DNA of 64,000 nt from Chlorophyllum brunneum (Eukaryota > Basidiomycota > Agaricomycetes > Agaricales > Agaricaceae): contig OY756140.1 in NCBI GenBank assembly GCA_963576785.1, forward strand, positions 2,418,001-2,482,000, given 5' to 3'. The notes under the pieces were generated by a model. That model saw only the letters and a list, made by a program, of their open reading frames with translations, ran no database searches and had not been told where the DNA came from. Positions 9,507-21,077 of the stretch are shown here, one piece after another. The translations under genes were made by a program, and so were the position numbers. Each line of letters begins with the position of its first letter. The first letter of the stretch is position 1.

Positions 9507-12500
9507 CTATATTGACCTAACACTACTGTGGGAGACATCATGGACGACGATATATGTGCGACCTGACACTGGCCGCTCTAAGGCGTATCGATGCCGGACT
9601 GTTTTTGAGGAAAGAGACCCCGATCCGGGCTCAAACGTGGTGTCAGATCCTTCGTAGACCTCAGTGTCCAATCTCCAGCCCTCAAGGCTATAAGTTCCAG
9701 GTCGTGTCACCCATAGCTTGGGCTGAAGGGCAACCGAACCCGACGGCGGTATTGAACCTCTAAAGTTGAGTTTGGCGGCATACGGTGGTGGCAACACATG
9801 TCTGAAATTCTATTTAGTATGAGATTGAACAATAACGAGTTAACATACGGATTCACGGGTGGATAAGACCCCTTCGTAGTCGACCCACCACGCAATTTGA
9901 GGATGAACCCTGCTTCGTGTGTGAGTGAATAGTTTCTGATCGTAAATTCGACAGTTTTCCAACAAGGCCTGCACCAATACAGATCAGCTCAACTTCTCCC
10001 TTTAGCAACCACGAAAAACACCCACCCCGCAGAAAAATCGTGTTGGAACTCATCTATACCCTTCACGACTACATCAAGAGGATTCATCTCCTGATTCCAC
10101 TCACAGTTCCTGATTGCCTCAAGCATTTCCATATTTTCTCTCACCGTCTCCGCGTACATGCTCCTTTTCCCTCTAGCATTCTCGATCTCCTCAATTACCC
10201 CTTGTAGAGGTGCATGTGTTGCTCCCAAAGTAATCCCATGAATAGTTATGTGCCCCGACCGGGGTCCTCGCGAACCATATCGAGAGGCCATGGGAGATAG
10301 GGATTGAGAAGCAGACGGAGATGGGTACCCTGAGGTAAAGGCAGAGGCTAAAGTCGATACCGGTACCACAGAGGGATCGACGAAATCCCAAAAGATAATG
10401 ACGTCGAGAGAGGCTGGATTATACAATGGGAATATGTGCGGATGGGTTGCGCCCGGGATGTGTATGTGTGTATTGGATGTATGCTTGGAAACAAAATTAC
10501 GCCTGCCGCCGTGGATGAATGCTGTTACGGTCTCTTCTCTGAAGGATTTCTTTTTCCGTGATGGCTTGATGAATCGTTCTGAGGGTCTGGATAACGCAGA
10601 TACACATCCACATACCTCTGTGACGGAACTGCAGCACAAATCAATAGGTGGAGGGTTATGCTTGCCAACGGCCCGACCGTTCAGTACATCAGCAATTCGG
10701 TCCCTGACAAATTCTGCAGTTCCTCGTGATCCTTGACCATCATTCCACCGCTGTGCTTTCAATAAAATGCTGCAACTCTGAGCACCAGAAAGTATAGGTC
10801 TGGTTCGACGATGAGCAACTTCAAAAAGCTGGGTTAATAAACCGACATACAGTGAACCATCTAGCACTAGGGAACTGCTCCACAAAGGACTGACAGTGGA
10901 CACCTGCGTCAAACGAACAGCTGCATTCGAGAGATTGTCCAGCGAGATATTGAGTGCAAACCGACTACCCGACGACTGGTCCGGTTCAGCCACTGATACG
11001 ACGTGGAGCAATGGCTGCACGTCAATAACGCGAGATATCCGTGTGGTGTGAAAAGCATCGACGTCACTCTAAGAAAGTATATGATCAACACCTTGACATC
11101 AGTCGAGCAGAAGCCATCCATACCTCTCGATACACAAAGAACAGACCGAACTGTTTTTGCCCGAGCGCTTCCACATGTAGCGTCAACGGTACACTAAACC
11201 CATCCTCCGGTCCCAGTGCGTCGCCTGGTATTGGTATCTTCAGTGGTCGAGGAGGTAGCAGCGAGTTCGATGACGCGACGACTTCAATATCCTCGCCACC
11301 CCTCTCATTTTCCATATTGTCCCTCTCAGTTTCCTCGTCATTCTCCTCACCCTCAATAGCAATATCACCAACCCAAATTTCGTCCTCAGGGTCCGGAACC
11401 ATCCAAATCTCCCTCACAGGTCTTGACCCCATATTCACCACCCATAAATTCAAGACCCTTCTCTCACCTTGCATCATTCCCAGTCTTCCGTCCTCCACAA
11501 AACTCACAATCAACTTATGTGTCGTTTCTGCAACACTAAATTTCATGAGTAAATCTGAGGCATAAGTTGGCTGCTGTCGTTGTGCAGGGGTATTGTTGAG
11601 TCTCCGACCTCGGATGGAAAGGGGCTCAGTTGCGTGCAGGAGGGAGAGGAAGTCATATTTGGCAAGCGGGATGTGGAAAGTACCAGAACGTTGGGGTGTT
11701 ATCGTGATTGGAATCTGTGGTAGGCCCAGGTAAGCATTGGAGAAGTTGATTATGTTAGGAAGGACCTACTATGCGTGATTCACGTGGACCTAGGACCACG
11801 TCCTCAATAATATCAACATCAACCAATGAATCAGACTCGCTCTCTTGCTGAGAACTATTGATGTCCCGGACAGTCAATGTTAGATTGGCCAAGTTGAGCT
11901 CTGCATCCAAGGGATTCCGTACTACGAGATCTACCCAAAAGGCCTCTGAAAATTCTATCAGTATCCCGTTGACCATTCAAAGAACGAGACGCACCACCAA
12001 CAATGATATCTCCACTTTGAGCAAACCCTTCCTTTCCTTGTGATTTCCAGAACCCCCTCCATTCCTCCTCTCGTTTCTCCCAAGCGGCAGTATCATCGAA
12101 AGAACTCCCACCAGGGAACCGAGGTTTGGATTTCTTGACTTGACAAAACTTGAAAGGTAGCTGCAAATCGGTGTTTGCGGCTTTTTCGGGTTCTGTGGAT
12201 TTCAGGTGCTATGATATAGTAGACTCAGGCTGGATACTTCCGAGTAGAGTTGATAATATGCGCGTACCCCGAATGCGACGCGGAAATCATCTAGTGAGAG
12301 TTTATCCCGGCTGTTCGGTTGTTTAACCTCTTCTTCGGGTGTGCCATTGATCACCGGTACGTCTGAAGTCTCAGACCCTTTTAGCAGGCCCAAGAAGAGC
12401 TGTACTGCTGATAACACATCCCCGGTTGTATACAGTAACCGACCTAAGTATCATTCTTAAGCCCCAGTCGTCGCCTCGCTATATAAATTTGGACTGACCC

Positions 12501-14577
12501 AGAGGGTGCTCGATCCCAGACATAATGGCGTCGAACCAAGGAGTTGGTGCAGTAGCGGATCTACCCTCTGCATCCCAGTACGAAGGAGACAATTCTTTTA
12601 GCACTCGAGTTCCGTACAGATCCTGGGCTTTTCGGAGGAAATGCATAGTTAAGGGTTTCTAAGCAATGATCAATAGGTATCCGAACACAAGGGAGCTGTT
12701 ACGAACTATGCCACATTTCTCCAGTCTACTTGCAGCTACCGCATACCAATACGCGGCCCTCCGTCTCGCTCGTTTTTTGGCGGTCAGGTGCGCTGCGTGG
12801 GCGATCAAAAGGGCAGCCGGCGCCTCCTCTGACTGTAGCACTATATGGTGAGTAGTAGAAACTCGAAAGTGAATGATGACCTACGTTGCCAGCGGCCCAA
12901 ACCAACCACCGCTCACCTTCAAGCACATTATTCGAGAATTCTTGCGATGGGATCCCTGTCTCCCACCTCACGGCTTGCAACAAAGCCCGCAACTGCGCTT
13001 GTGGTGGTAGATCATGGCTTCTGACATGAATACTAGCCAAAGAATTTGACACATGCAGCGGAAGTGCAGGGGAAGATGAAACGACCAGGGGTAAAATGTC
13101 CTATGGGTATCATGGGCGCTCGAGTTGATATGAAAAAGACCAATGAGGTGACTTACTGAGCCACCCTTCGAGTCCTTTCTAAGAAATTCCCAAACTGTGA
13201 CCGCGAGCTTGTAGTCACCTAGAATGGTTGCAAATTCCGCCAAACGTCTTTGCTGAGATGGTGGGACTGGCGCATTTGGACCGTTGATAGACGATGTGGA
13301 CGATCGAGGGATGGATGCTATGGACGAAGAACTATGGTGAGTAGATGGAGGTGTTGTTGAAGGTGACCCAAAGAGCCGTCTTGTGGAGGAAAATAGTCGC
13401 GAAGGGAGGCGACGGTTGCTCGTGAACTGCAATTTTGGGGCACTTGAGTTATTGCTGTGGAATGAAATTCAAACTTACGGCTTCACTCCACTCCAAAACA
13501 TTCTTCTCCATCCAGGGAATCAAGCAACCGACCACAAACTCTCTTGCAAACTTGGACGTCTGCTGGATATCCCCTTGCAACAAACGGAGTGCGTTCGGGT
13601 GAGGGGGCTCAGAAGATGGATTGAAGGATCCGTTAGTATTGCGGTGCTTCACATTCCGCATCATAGGTGGGGAGTCCGGGATAGCTGGACGAGGTAGTCG
13701 CGGCATGGTTGGAGGGACAGCTACAGGAGCAGGGGGAGGTGATGGCAATACAAGACGTAGCAAGTAGACATCGATGCCAAACTGTTTCTTAACAGCATTG
13801 AATAAAGCAATGGCTCTACAAAAACCGGTGAGTGGTATGGGTGACCCCAGATGAAATACTCACTCTTCGTCCGATAATGGTGAGTTCTGTGGGTGTACAA
13901 TCAGGGTATATTTGAGGTAGTTGAAATCGACCCAAGGAGCAAACTGCGGAGGTCTAGCATGAAGTGCAGTGATAGCCTGGAGGGGGTTCGGTGCAGTAGT
14001 TGAAGCAGCCAAGATAACTATGGATTCCAAGATTCAGCATTCCACCCAAGCCTTCGAGAAATGGACTCACCAGCGACTGGATGATTCCACCCCTCGTGTC
14101 TCGAAGGAACATAGTCTCCTTCGGCACACCTTCGGACCTCATCCCACCACGGTGTCCTCCATCCCTCTCGCTCCCTTTCTTTTCCTTCCGGGCCGTCCAT
14201 TTCACTCACCCACTTTGCACATCTCTTATTGATCCTCCCCGACATCCAGTCAATCAACCGTGCCGCCCTCCGCTCCTCGTCTTCCCTACACGCTTCTTCT
14301 ATCTCACTCAAGTCCGAAAAACGGAGTGCAAAGGTCGCATGCGGGACCGAAGTCAATGAGGTCGTCCGGGCTGTCACTACAGATTAAGAAACGAAGTATG
14401 AATCATCCCGTAAGTTGGTTTGTGAGACGCGAATGAAGAACCTTGGGGTAGAGGGGAGAATGATTGTAAGATGTCCGAGAGGGAGGGCAGTGATGACGAG
14501 TCGAGCAGTTCAGAGAGATCTGGCGAGGATAGAATACAGATATGCGGGCTCAGGGACGATGGTATAACGCGGGCCAT
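9507..14577 (-). CDS. TRS85: TRAPPIII subunit TRAPPC8/Trs85 homologue
   Basis: This subunit defines the TRAPPIII complex, the Rab1/Ypt1 exchange factor used in autophagy and Golgi traffic. Fifteen exons running from ATG at 14577 to the stop at 9507 total 4320 bases (1439 residues), consistent with full-length family members. Near the N terminus it reads SSPDLSELLDSSSLPSLSDILQSFSPLPQ. In the middle are TSKFAREFVVGCLIPWMEKNVLEW, RRLFGS and FATILGDYKLAVTVWEFLRKDSKGGS. Later come helical-repeat strings such as RRAAYWYAVAASRLEKCGI and then C-terminal beta-sandwich strings EAFWVDLVVRNPLDAELNL and CWKTVEFTIRNYSLTHEAGFILKL. These follow the TRAPPC8 order. The final exon is 9507-9801. It converges with the Mpv17-like gene, 145 bases away. 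Confidence 0.85.
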
Positions 14578-15023
14578 TCTTGCAGGCTGGTATAAACAAT
14601 ATCAACGCGTAGAGGAGGTGGTGCTGCGACTGCCAAGACGATGTCCTTACTCAATTATTTATCTACGTTCTCACGTTACCCCTCCCTGAATAAATTATCC
14701 CAGCCAGACAGCGTTGCCTTCGTGTCGGCCTGTGCATCTGCTGAACTCTCGGATTATCCTAGACGGCCGTTACTTCAAATCTAACCTGGGGCATTGCAGA
14801 CATATTTTGAATCCTGACAGTCGGCTCCTAAATAGCTGTCACCATTCTGCGGATTGGGTATATAAGACTTCACTTTCTCCACAAGTACACAAACCAGACT
14901 CATACACATGAAATGATATCCAAGGGGACAACAAACGCTTAAACTTCGGCTCGAATATGAGGAAGGTTGGAGCACCACTATGGTGGCCAGTCGCCGGGAG
15001 GTAATCAGGACACACTGTCTTCA
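14578..15023. other. Intergenic, 446 bases
   Basis: This lies between the start of the TRAPPC8 gene and the end of the zinc-finger-like gene, both on minus, so it holds the TRAPPC8 promoter. Minus-strand open frames near 14839-15051 overlap the end of the upstream gene and could be an alternative last exon, but I could not find a splice that improves that gene. Confidence 0.4.
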
Positions 15024-16160
15024 TCAACCTGAAGCTACAAGTACCCACCAAATCAGTAAGCCGTGATTAAACCCAAAACGCAAATTAGAACGAACTTGGG
15101 CAAATACGTTCTGATTGGCAGTAGGCTTCTTTGTCCCCACTTTCTCTTTTGGCCTTGGCTGACGCTCAATCCGCTTCTTACCCCTTGCTTTCCCTACTTT
15201 ACCTTTCTGCACGACCCAACCTTCTCCTTCAGGCTCATCCTTCCTCTGTTTCGCCGTCTTGTCCGCTGCTTCGTTCGTCTCTGGATCAGCCGGTATTCCC
15301 CATCCATCTTCCCCATACACGTTCTCGAACGGAAGGTCCCAAGTCTCTGGGATCATTTCGATGGCCTCGAAGAATTCCTCGAACGTCGGTCGAGGTTGCC
15401 GCTTCACCTGTATGTTTACCGATCCTCTTCCTTTCCCTCTCCTTTTCGCACTAGCCCGTTCGACTTTCTCCGGTTCGGGCTCGTTCAGAGCAGCCTCGAC
15501 ATCATCCATCCAGAACGTCACAAACTGATTCACAAAATCTCCGCTCTTCCTCACATCAGGTGCACTCCACATCAACTTGTCGTAAACCTCGTTAGGGAAC
15601 AATGGGTCGCCCTTGGGACTCCACCCCATCTCGCATTGCCTAAACTTCTCCAGTTGACTCGGATGGTGATTTAAGAGTTCAAGGAGTTGCTCAACGCAAC
15701 GTTGATGCTCCCGAGTAGTTTCGTGCTTGATTGCTTCGCGTTTACGATAGACGACAGGTTTGTGGGAGTTTCGGTCGAAACGATCACAGATCCGACACAA
15801 CCACTCGTCGCTATGGAAGTCTACTCTGCAGAAATCTAGATGATTTTTGAATGCGTAAGCCGATGTGATGGAACCGGGTACGGGCTAAGTAGGATGAAGA
15901 CAAGGGGATAGGGGAGATCCGTAGTACGCTCAAGGCACTCTACGAAGCGCCTGTGTAATGACCGTAGCTCCATGTGAATGATGATGTGACTTTGGCAAGT
16001 CCAACTTGCGCTATGTGATGGCAACACCGCAAATATCAACAGACAAACACTCACGCAAGTTGTTCTTAAACATGGGCGTCCTTGGTGGTCCATAAAATGA
16101 AGGTCGCTGGGGTGACCCTTGAGGAATCCATCCCGATTGCATGGCGGTGCCTCCCGTCAT
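15024..16160 (-). CDS. Unrecognised protein with Cys/His zinc-finger-like N-terminal region
   Basis: I propose three exons (16160-16055, 16010-15991, 15884-15024) giving 328 residues; the 20-base middle exon rests on a weak GTCACA donor. After a short Gly/Pro/Gln-rich start (IPQGSPQRPSFYGPPRTP) comes a block with DFCRVDFHSDEWLCRICDRF, further histidines and a REAIKHETTREHQRCVEQL helix. That arrangement could bind one or two zinc ions. The rest is charged, with basic clusters (ASAKRRGKGRG, KARGKKRIERQPRPKEK), suggesting a nuclear or nucleic-acid-binding protein. I do not recognise the family. The first exon and the last few residues are uncertain; the large exon is well supported by an 861-base open frame. 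Confidence 0.55.
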
Positions 16161-16982
16161 CTCCCAGGCAATTTGTATCGAGTAATATAGTCCTTAATGA
16201 TTATGGAGGAGTCAACTCAGTAGCCAATACAACAAGGGGGACAAACCACTCACCACAAGCTGGACTTGATCCTCCAGTACCACAGCCTTATATACCCACT
16301 CAAGCCTCCATTCTAGAAAAACATTCCAAATCTGCACAGATTTCTTATACCACAGAAGCCAATGCAAGCTGTTTAGGCATTCTCACACGCAGCTGCGGTA
16401 AATCTTCCTTCGATTCATCGAAGAGTCTCGAATAGCCAGTACCCCTGAACCCAACTTTCAGGTAGGTTCCGTACGGGAGGCGTCAAGTAGTCAAGTAATT
16501 CCTGAAGCCTCGAGGCTGGATGACAACCATGTGCTCCTGTAAATCTGACGGCAAGTTCGCGAAAGGTTGCTGATTTTGTTAGCGCTGAGAAACACGCTTC
16601 CCAGGAATTTCCCCAAGTTGAATGCTGGGGCTCAACAGGAGCGGACAGAAAAGCAAGGGATATTGGGGAATGAACTTGCGACTCGGGTTTGGAGTGGAAC
16701 AAACTAAAGAAAAGCAACGCAGGGACGCGTACATCGGTGGCGGTGGCTGTTGGCAAGAATTAAGTGTGTCAAAACCAACAGGAGTATAGACGCCCAAACA
16801 TCGAGAGAAAAGAAAAACTAAAACTAAAATTGATGTACTGTACATAGAGTTCAAATAAATAAATTATAGCGACTAAAATACATGGTCTAGGAAATGCATA
16901 CAGCAGAAACGTCCAAGTGTTAATGAGCGTAGGATCGACGTCCTCAGTATCCACAAGAAAAGTGTAGTTCGAAATCCAAAAT
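16161..16982. other. Intergenic, 822 bases, with a methionine-free open frame
   Basis: This lies between the LCCL gene end and the zinc-finger-like gene start (both minus). It contains a minus-strand open frame of 114 codons (16756-16415) without any ATG. It might be an exon of an unrecognised 5' extension of the zinc-finger-like gene or chance. Nothing else is clear. Confidence 0.35.
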
Positions 16983-19124
16983 CTACGACGGTCCAGGCAG
17001 TGGGTCTACCCAAGTCGCATTCGGCCACAACGTCGCAGGCATTGTGAAATCGCCCGACTGCCCATTAGACGTCAGCTAAACACAAAATTAGCCCATGAAT
17101 AACCAAAAAGAGGGAACCGAAACACCCACAGCGAGCCTAAAGAAGTGAGGAATCCCCTCTTGCAGAGCGACTAACGAATAATTCAATGCCGTGCCAGCAT
17201 ACCTTTGTACATCATCCACAAGCAACGAGAAACCATCCCACCCGTCCGGCAAGGCATCCCAAAAAATCGTCTGGTTGATGAACGGTATGCTCGAATTGAA
17301 GTTGCTCGAGTTTGTCAGGAGCGTGGGTAGTATGGAGCCCATCGGAGCATCCTGCCTCAACTACATCATCATTAGTACCAGTTATTTGGAGACCTAACAA
17401 ACGGAGAACACAACCCACCTCATCTGGCGTCTGCAAAATCGAGTCAAACCCGAACGCCGCCCCTCCGTTGAGGAACATTCCCAACAGTAAACCTTGATAA
17501 ACCGCACTTGGTCTCGTGGGCCATGCGGTCCCAGGCAACAGGGCCATCGGAATAATGTAGTGATGCAACCTCAACTGCAACCCGGGAAGAAGCGCCATAA
17601 CCATGATTATCAACCCACCAAAGATATACCACATTGCATAATAAGGCAACCATCCCGTCTTCCGTATCACCCTAATCTGATTGATGACGAGAACAACAAC
17701 GATGATGAGTATAACAATGAACGCTACTAGGCCTCCTGGTCGTTTACTGATGTCAGAAGCGAGCAAGCGTGAAATAGGAATCTTGTCGATGGTGAGGTTA
17801 TAGAGCACCCCGACCCAGTAGCCAGAAAGGTAGAGAACGCATGATTCGATAGGCGCTTTGGTAAGGAATTCTGGAAGGACGAAACGGAAGGCGAGACGCC
17901 AAAACCCGTACGCTATGAAAAGAGCTGGGAGGAACGTGCCGAACGCGACGTCTATTTTGGGGGGTGGGCCCATGGGTTGGGAAAAAAGGACGACGTGCCA
18001 GAAGCCTATGCAAACTAGCGACCAGAAGAGTAACAGTGGTTTGGGCCGGAGGACGAGGAAGAGGGCACAAGTAATGAGGATATTGAACGCGAGGGCATCG
18101 TCGCGGAAATCATCGCAGTGTTTCAGCGATGTCGCTGAAAGAAAGCGAAAGGATGAAGGAAAGACACTCGAGAAGCCAATTGAGGAGAGCCCATTTTCAG
18201 TGGTGGGAAGGTAATCCGTGAAATTTCCAGCCAACTGTAGGCTTCCACAGCCACCCCTTGATCGTGGAATAGTCCCACTAGACGCACGTTTAAAGTCAGG
18301 TCCATATCCAAAACACTAAGCAAACCACTTACGCCTGGATAGCAGCAGCACAGATAAATGAATCTCCTCGATATGTATGGTTAGCATCTCCTCCACCAAC
18401 AATCAACGGCACGAAGGCGATTTGTTCATCTCCGACAGTCCTGGGGTTCTGCAAGATGACGTTGTCACACTGCGCTGGGCACCTAAAGTCGAACTGGTCG
18501 TTGTCTTCAAATGGACCACAGAGCTGGCCATTCAACCCGCATCCGTCATGAGGAAGCCAGTATGTTGAAGTACAGCCAATGAAAGAGTCAGGAGGGGTGA
18601 GGAATGACTGAGCACGGGCGAAAAACGCGAAACCAATTATGTACGCCGCTGCGAGGACAACGAACAACCATGGGCTCGTCAGTTGCCGGGTGTACCTGAT
18701 GAGGGCGGTCTCTATTGATAGCGAAATCTGGTGGTCACGGAAGCGGTATTTCCTGTCTAACAACGGTTTTGTTGCTGGAAATGATAAATTTACGACGGAA
18801 AGGTTTGGAGGTGAGGAGAAACATACGTGGTAAGTCCACCTTTGGCCGCGGACCCCTGGCATACAACACGACACGTTTTATCCACCAATAGACTCTCGGA
18901 TGTCTCAGCGCGAGTCTTCTTGAGTAATTTGTGAACAATCGCCTTGGTAATGTTGGCCGTGCTTGGGGTTGTTCGTGTTCCGACACTGGGACATGCGTCG
19001 GGTGTGCGACTGGCAGAGCCGAGTCCAATAGAGTGCGCTCAATGCTCAATTTGCTGCCATCACGCTGTTGCAGCACAAAGGATGGCGGAGATGTGGAGGA
19101 GCTCGCAGGCGATGGATCCTGCAT
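16983..19124 (-). CDS. LCCL-domain multi-pass membrane protein
   Basis: The first exon starts at 19124 (MQDPSPASSS) and encodes a disordered cytosolic N terminus, then basic residues (RRLALRHPRVYWWIKRVVLYARG) before a first membrane helix (SPWLFVVLAAAYIIGFAFFA). An LCCL domain follows, with CGLNGQLCGPF, FRCPAQCDNVILQNPRTVGDEQ, VPLIVGGG and YRGDSFICAAAIQA; the cysteines and the YRGDSxIC motif are the hallmark. Several membrane helices come next (LAFNILITCALFLVL, VVLFSQP, GLVAFIVILIIVVVLVINQI, WYIFGGLIIMVMALLPGL), then a lumenal or extracellular C-terminal region ending PLPGPS. Fungal LCCL proteins share this arrangement; their function is unknown. Several short introns are needed; the last exon ends at TAG 16985-16983. 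Confidence 0.8.
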
Positions 19125-19336
19125 GTGAAGGAGTGGACAAGAAGTGAAAGAGAGTCTGAGAACTGAGATGCAGAATTTGTCAACGGTGACGATCATTTAC
19201 AGTTGACATCAGACGGCCCGGTTCAGGGTCACAGATTCTATATCAGATAAGATAGAAATACATCAGCAACACATTCCTTTCAGTCAAGAGGTCCAACTTT
19301 TCCTCCATCAGTATTGACGGCGTTCACCCTTGCGAG

Positions 19337-20023
19337 TCACTCACGGTAATCATAGAACAGCTTGGTATTTACTTTTTCGCCCTTGGGTCCAGTGAAGTCG
19401 ACGTGACGGGCATATCTCCTCTCGCCATTGATCATCTCCACTCCCCAGGTCTAAAACCAGCTCAAGATACCCCTCTCCATCGGTCCAAAATAACCGCTCA
19501 CCTGATTTCCGATCCACGTAGTTCCACTCTTGGGAGTGTTGCTCTCCGCATACGCCTGGACAAGGCCATGTTCATAGGTATCATCAGTCCAGCCATTCTT
19601 TAGGAACTCCTCCTCGAGCTCATCAGCCTTGACGCGCCTCGACTTTGCAATGACAGAGCCAAAGAGGTGGTCCTCATTTTCCCTCTCCTGCCAAACCAAG
19701 GTTCTGTTCTCCGTGGTTCCGGGAATGCCCCCAGTGATGGTCTGATCAATGTCGATCTTCTCGATCTTCTTGTTCCCCTCTTCCGAGTCTACCCTGTAGT
19801 GCTTGACATGCAGGGTAATTGTGCCAAAGGAGATGACCTTGCGTTTGAACCAGCTAACACCTTGAAGAGCAAGAATAGTATCGGTCTCGGTCATGTTTGT
19901 GAGGGTTTTGTTCTACGATAGAATTGCATCCTGGCCTTCGCGTCACGTCGAGTGCAACTGGTGACTTACCATAGTGAATTTTCCAGTAGTGTCAAGAATA
20001 GAAAAGTCTGCTGGGACGGCCAT
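19337..20023 (-). CDS. Small lipocalin-like (calycin-fold) protein of unknown function
   Basis: Three exons from ATG at 20023. The first encodes MAVPADFSILDTTGKFTM. The second reads NKTLTN.TETDTILALQGVSWFKRKVI and continues through beta-rich, alternating hydrophobic strands (ITLHVKHYRVD, KIDIDQTITGGIPGTTENRTL, HLFGSVIAKSRRV). The third encodes TWGVEMINGERRYARHVDF and ends DYRE. The length (about 170 residues) and strand pattern suggest a soluble beta-barrel. Similar GKF.MNKTLS...LQGV.WF.RK proteins are widespread in fungi and have, to my knowledge, no assigned function; calling the fold lipocalin-like is inference. A GTGAGT overlaps the stop codon, so one more 3' exon cannot be excluded. Confidence 0.65.
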
Positions 20024-20221
20024 GATGGGCGTAAGAGATTAAACACATCATCCGGGGAGAGAGGAGTATTTAAGGTGAACATGAACGCCATCAGAGAACT
20101 GACAATCACATGGGGAGATGCATATGGTATCACTACACACGGGAAGACCAATCCAAGTCCTTCCAACTTGGTCCCAGAAATCAGCTGCAACTACGTCTGG
20201 CTACTCGGTTTCATGAAAGCC

Positions 20222-20872
20222 TTACACTCTCGTCGCTCTGGGCTGGAACAACGTAATGACCTTCCAGATCGCATCCTTTCCCGTATCCCATGCATGTGGT
20301 CCTGTCGCCCCCGCACCACCAAACTCGACCATAATTCCATCCTTCGACCACTCACACCAAATATTGATGGACCCCGAAGACGGCCCCGCTCCACCTCCCT
20401 TCCGATTCGGCTCTCCCAGGGCCTGCACGAAATCCCCCCCAGACGTCTCCGCTGTCACCTCTACATGCGAAGGTCGTTCGATTGATTTCCCGTCTTCGTC
20501 CTTTGCGTGAGCCGTAATCGGTAAGACGACAGGTGATAGCGGGAACGTCGTGAACGCCAGTTCTGAGCGTGATGATTTCGCCTTGTCGGCGTCCTCTGTT
20601 TTGGACCCGGGTACATTGTATATATCGATGCTGTCAAGGGCGAGGTCCCCTTGTTGAAGCTCCTCCAGTTCCAACCCTGCCTTGGGCTTGTACCCATTTT
20701 GCGGAGCGAAGAGTAAACTGACGCCCAAAGAATAGTAGTTGAAGTACACAGCATCGGGGTAGGATTTAGCTTCTGGAGTTTGGGCATTAGGTGCCCTCGC
20801 AGCCTCTACCAGAGAGTCTATGTACTGGGAGACGGCAGGGGAAGATGGTCTGAGGCCTAAGAGGCTCTCCAT
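20222..20872 (-). CDS. Conserved-looking fungal protein of unknown function
   Basis: A single exon of 216 codons from ATG at 20872 (MESLLGLRPSSPAVSQYI) to TAA at 20224-20222. Upstream in-frame codons contain no ATG, so this start is the natural one. Strings such as YPDAVYFNYYSLGVSLLFAP, LALDSIDIYN and the C-terminal GEPNRKGGGAGPSSGSINIWCEW-type block followed by KDGIMVEFGG look like a conserved enzyme-like or binding fold. I do not recognise a named domain. No signal peptide or membrane segment is present, so it is probably cytosolic. It sits 198 bases upstream of the lipocalin-like gene on the same strand. Confidence 0.68.
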   Translation of the reverse strand: MESLLGLRPSSPAVSQYIDSLVEAARAPNAQTPEAKSYPDAVYFNYYSLGVSLLFAPQNGYKPKAGLELEELQQGDLALDSIDIYNVPGSKTEDADKAKSSRSELAFTTFPLSPVVLPITAHAKDEDGKSIERPSHVEVTAETSGGDFVQALGEPNRKGGGAGPSSGSINIWCEWSKDGIMVEFGGAGATGPHAWDTGKDAIWKVITLFQPRATRV

Positions 20873-21077
20873 GTTTACGGCTGAGAGACTATGTACAACT
20901 GTATGACGCAATCACTTTTCTCGACCAGACGAAGACCCCGAGCACTGCCATTCGTTTTGCTGGCCCAGCCCAGGGACCGAAGCATTTACTGAACACATCA
21001 ATGCTCATACTAATGCACAGTGAATTCAGCAGACAAAAAAGCTTTATCCGTAAATGCATATGAGGAGACAGACACAG

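Noticed and set aside
10398..10736. A plus-strand ATG frame of 112 codons
   Set aside because: It is antisense to the long 10026-11068 exon of TRAPPC8, whose frame is supported by family similarity and correct splice phase.
15063..15674. A plus-strand open frame of about 200 codons
   Set aside because: It lies exactly antisense to the main exon of the zinc-finger-like gene and has a low-complexity Leu/Phe/Ser/Pro composition typical of the reverse complement of a charged coding exon.
17858..18214. A plus-strand basic open frame of about 118 codons
   Set aside because: It is antisense to the membrane-helix exon of the LCCL protein; Arg/Lys-rich antisense frames are expected there.
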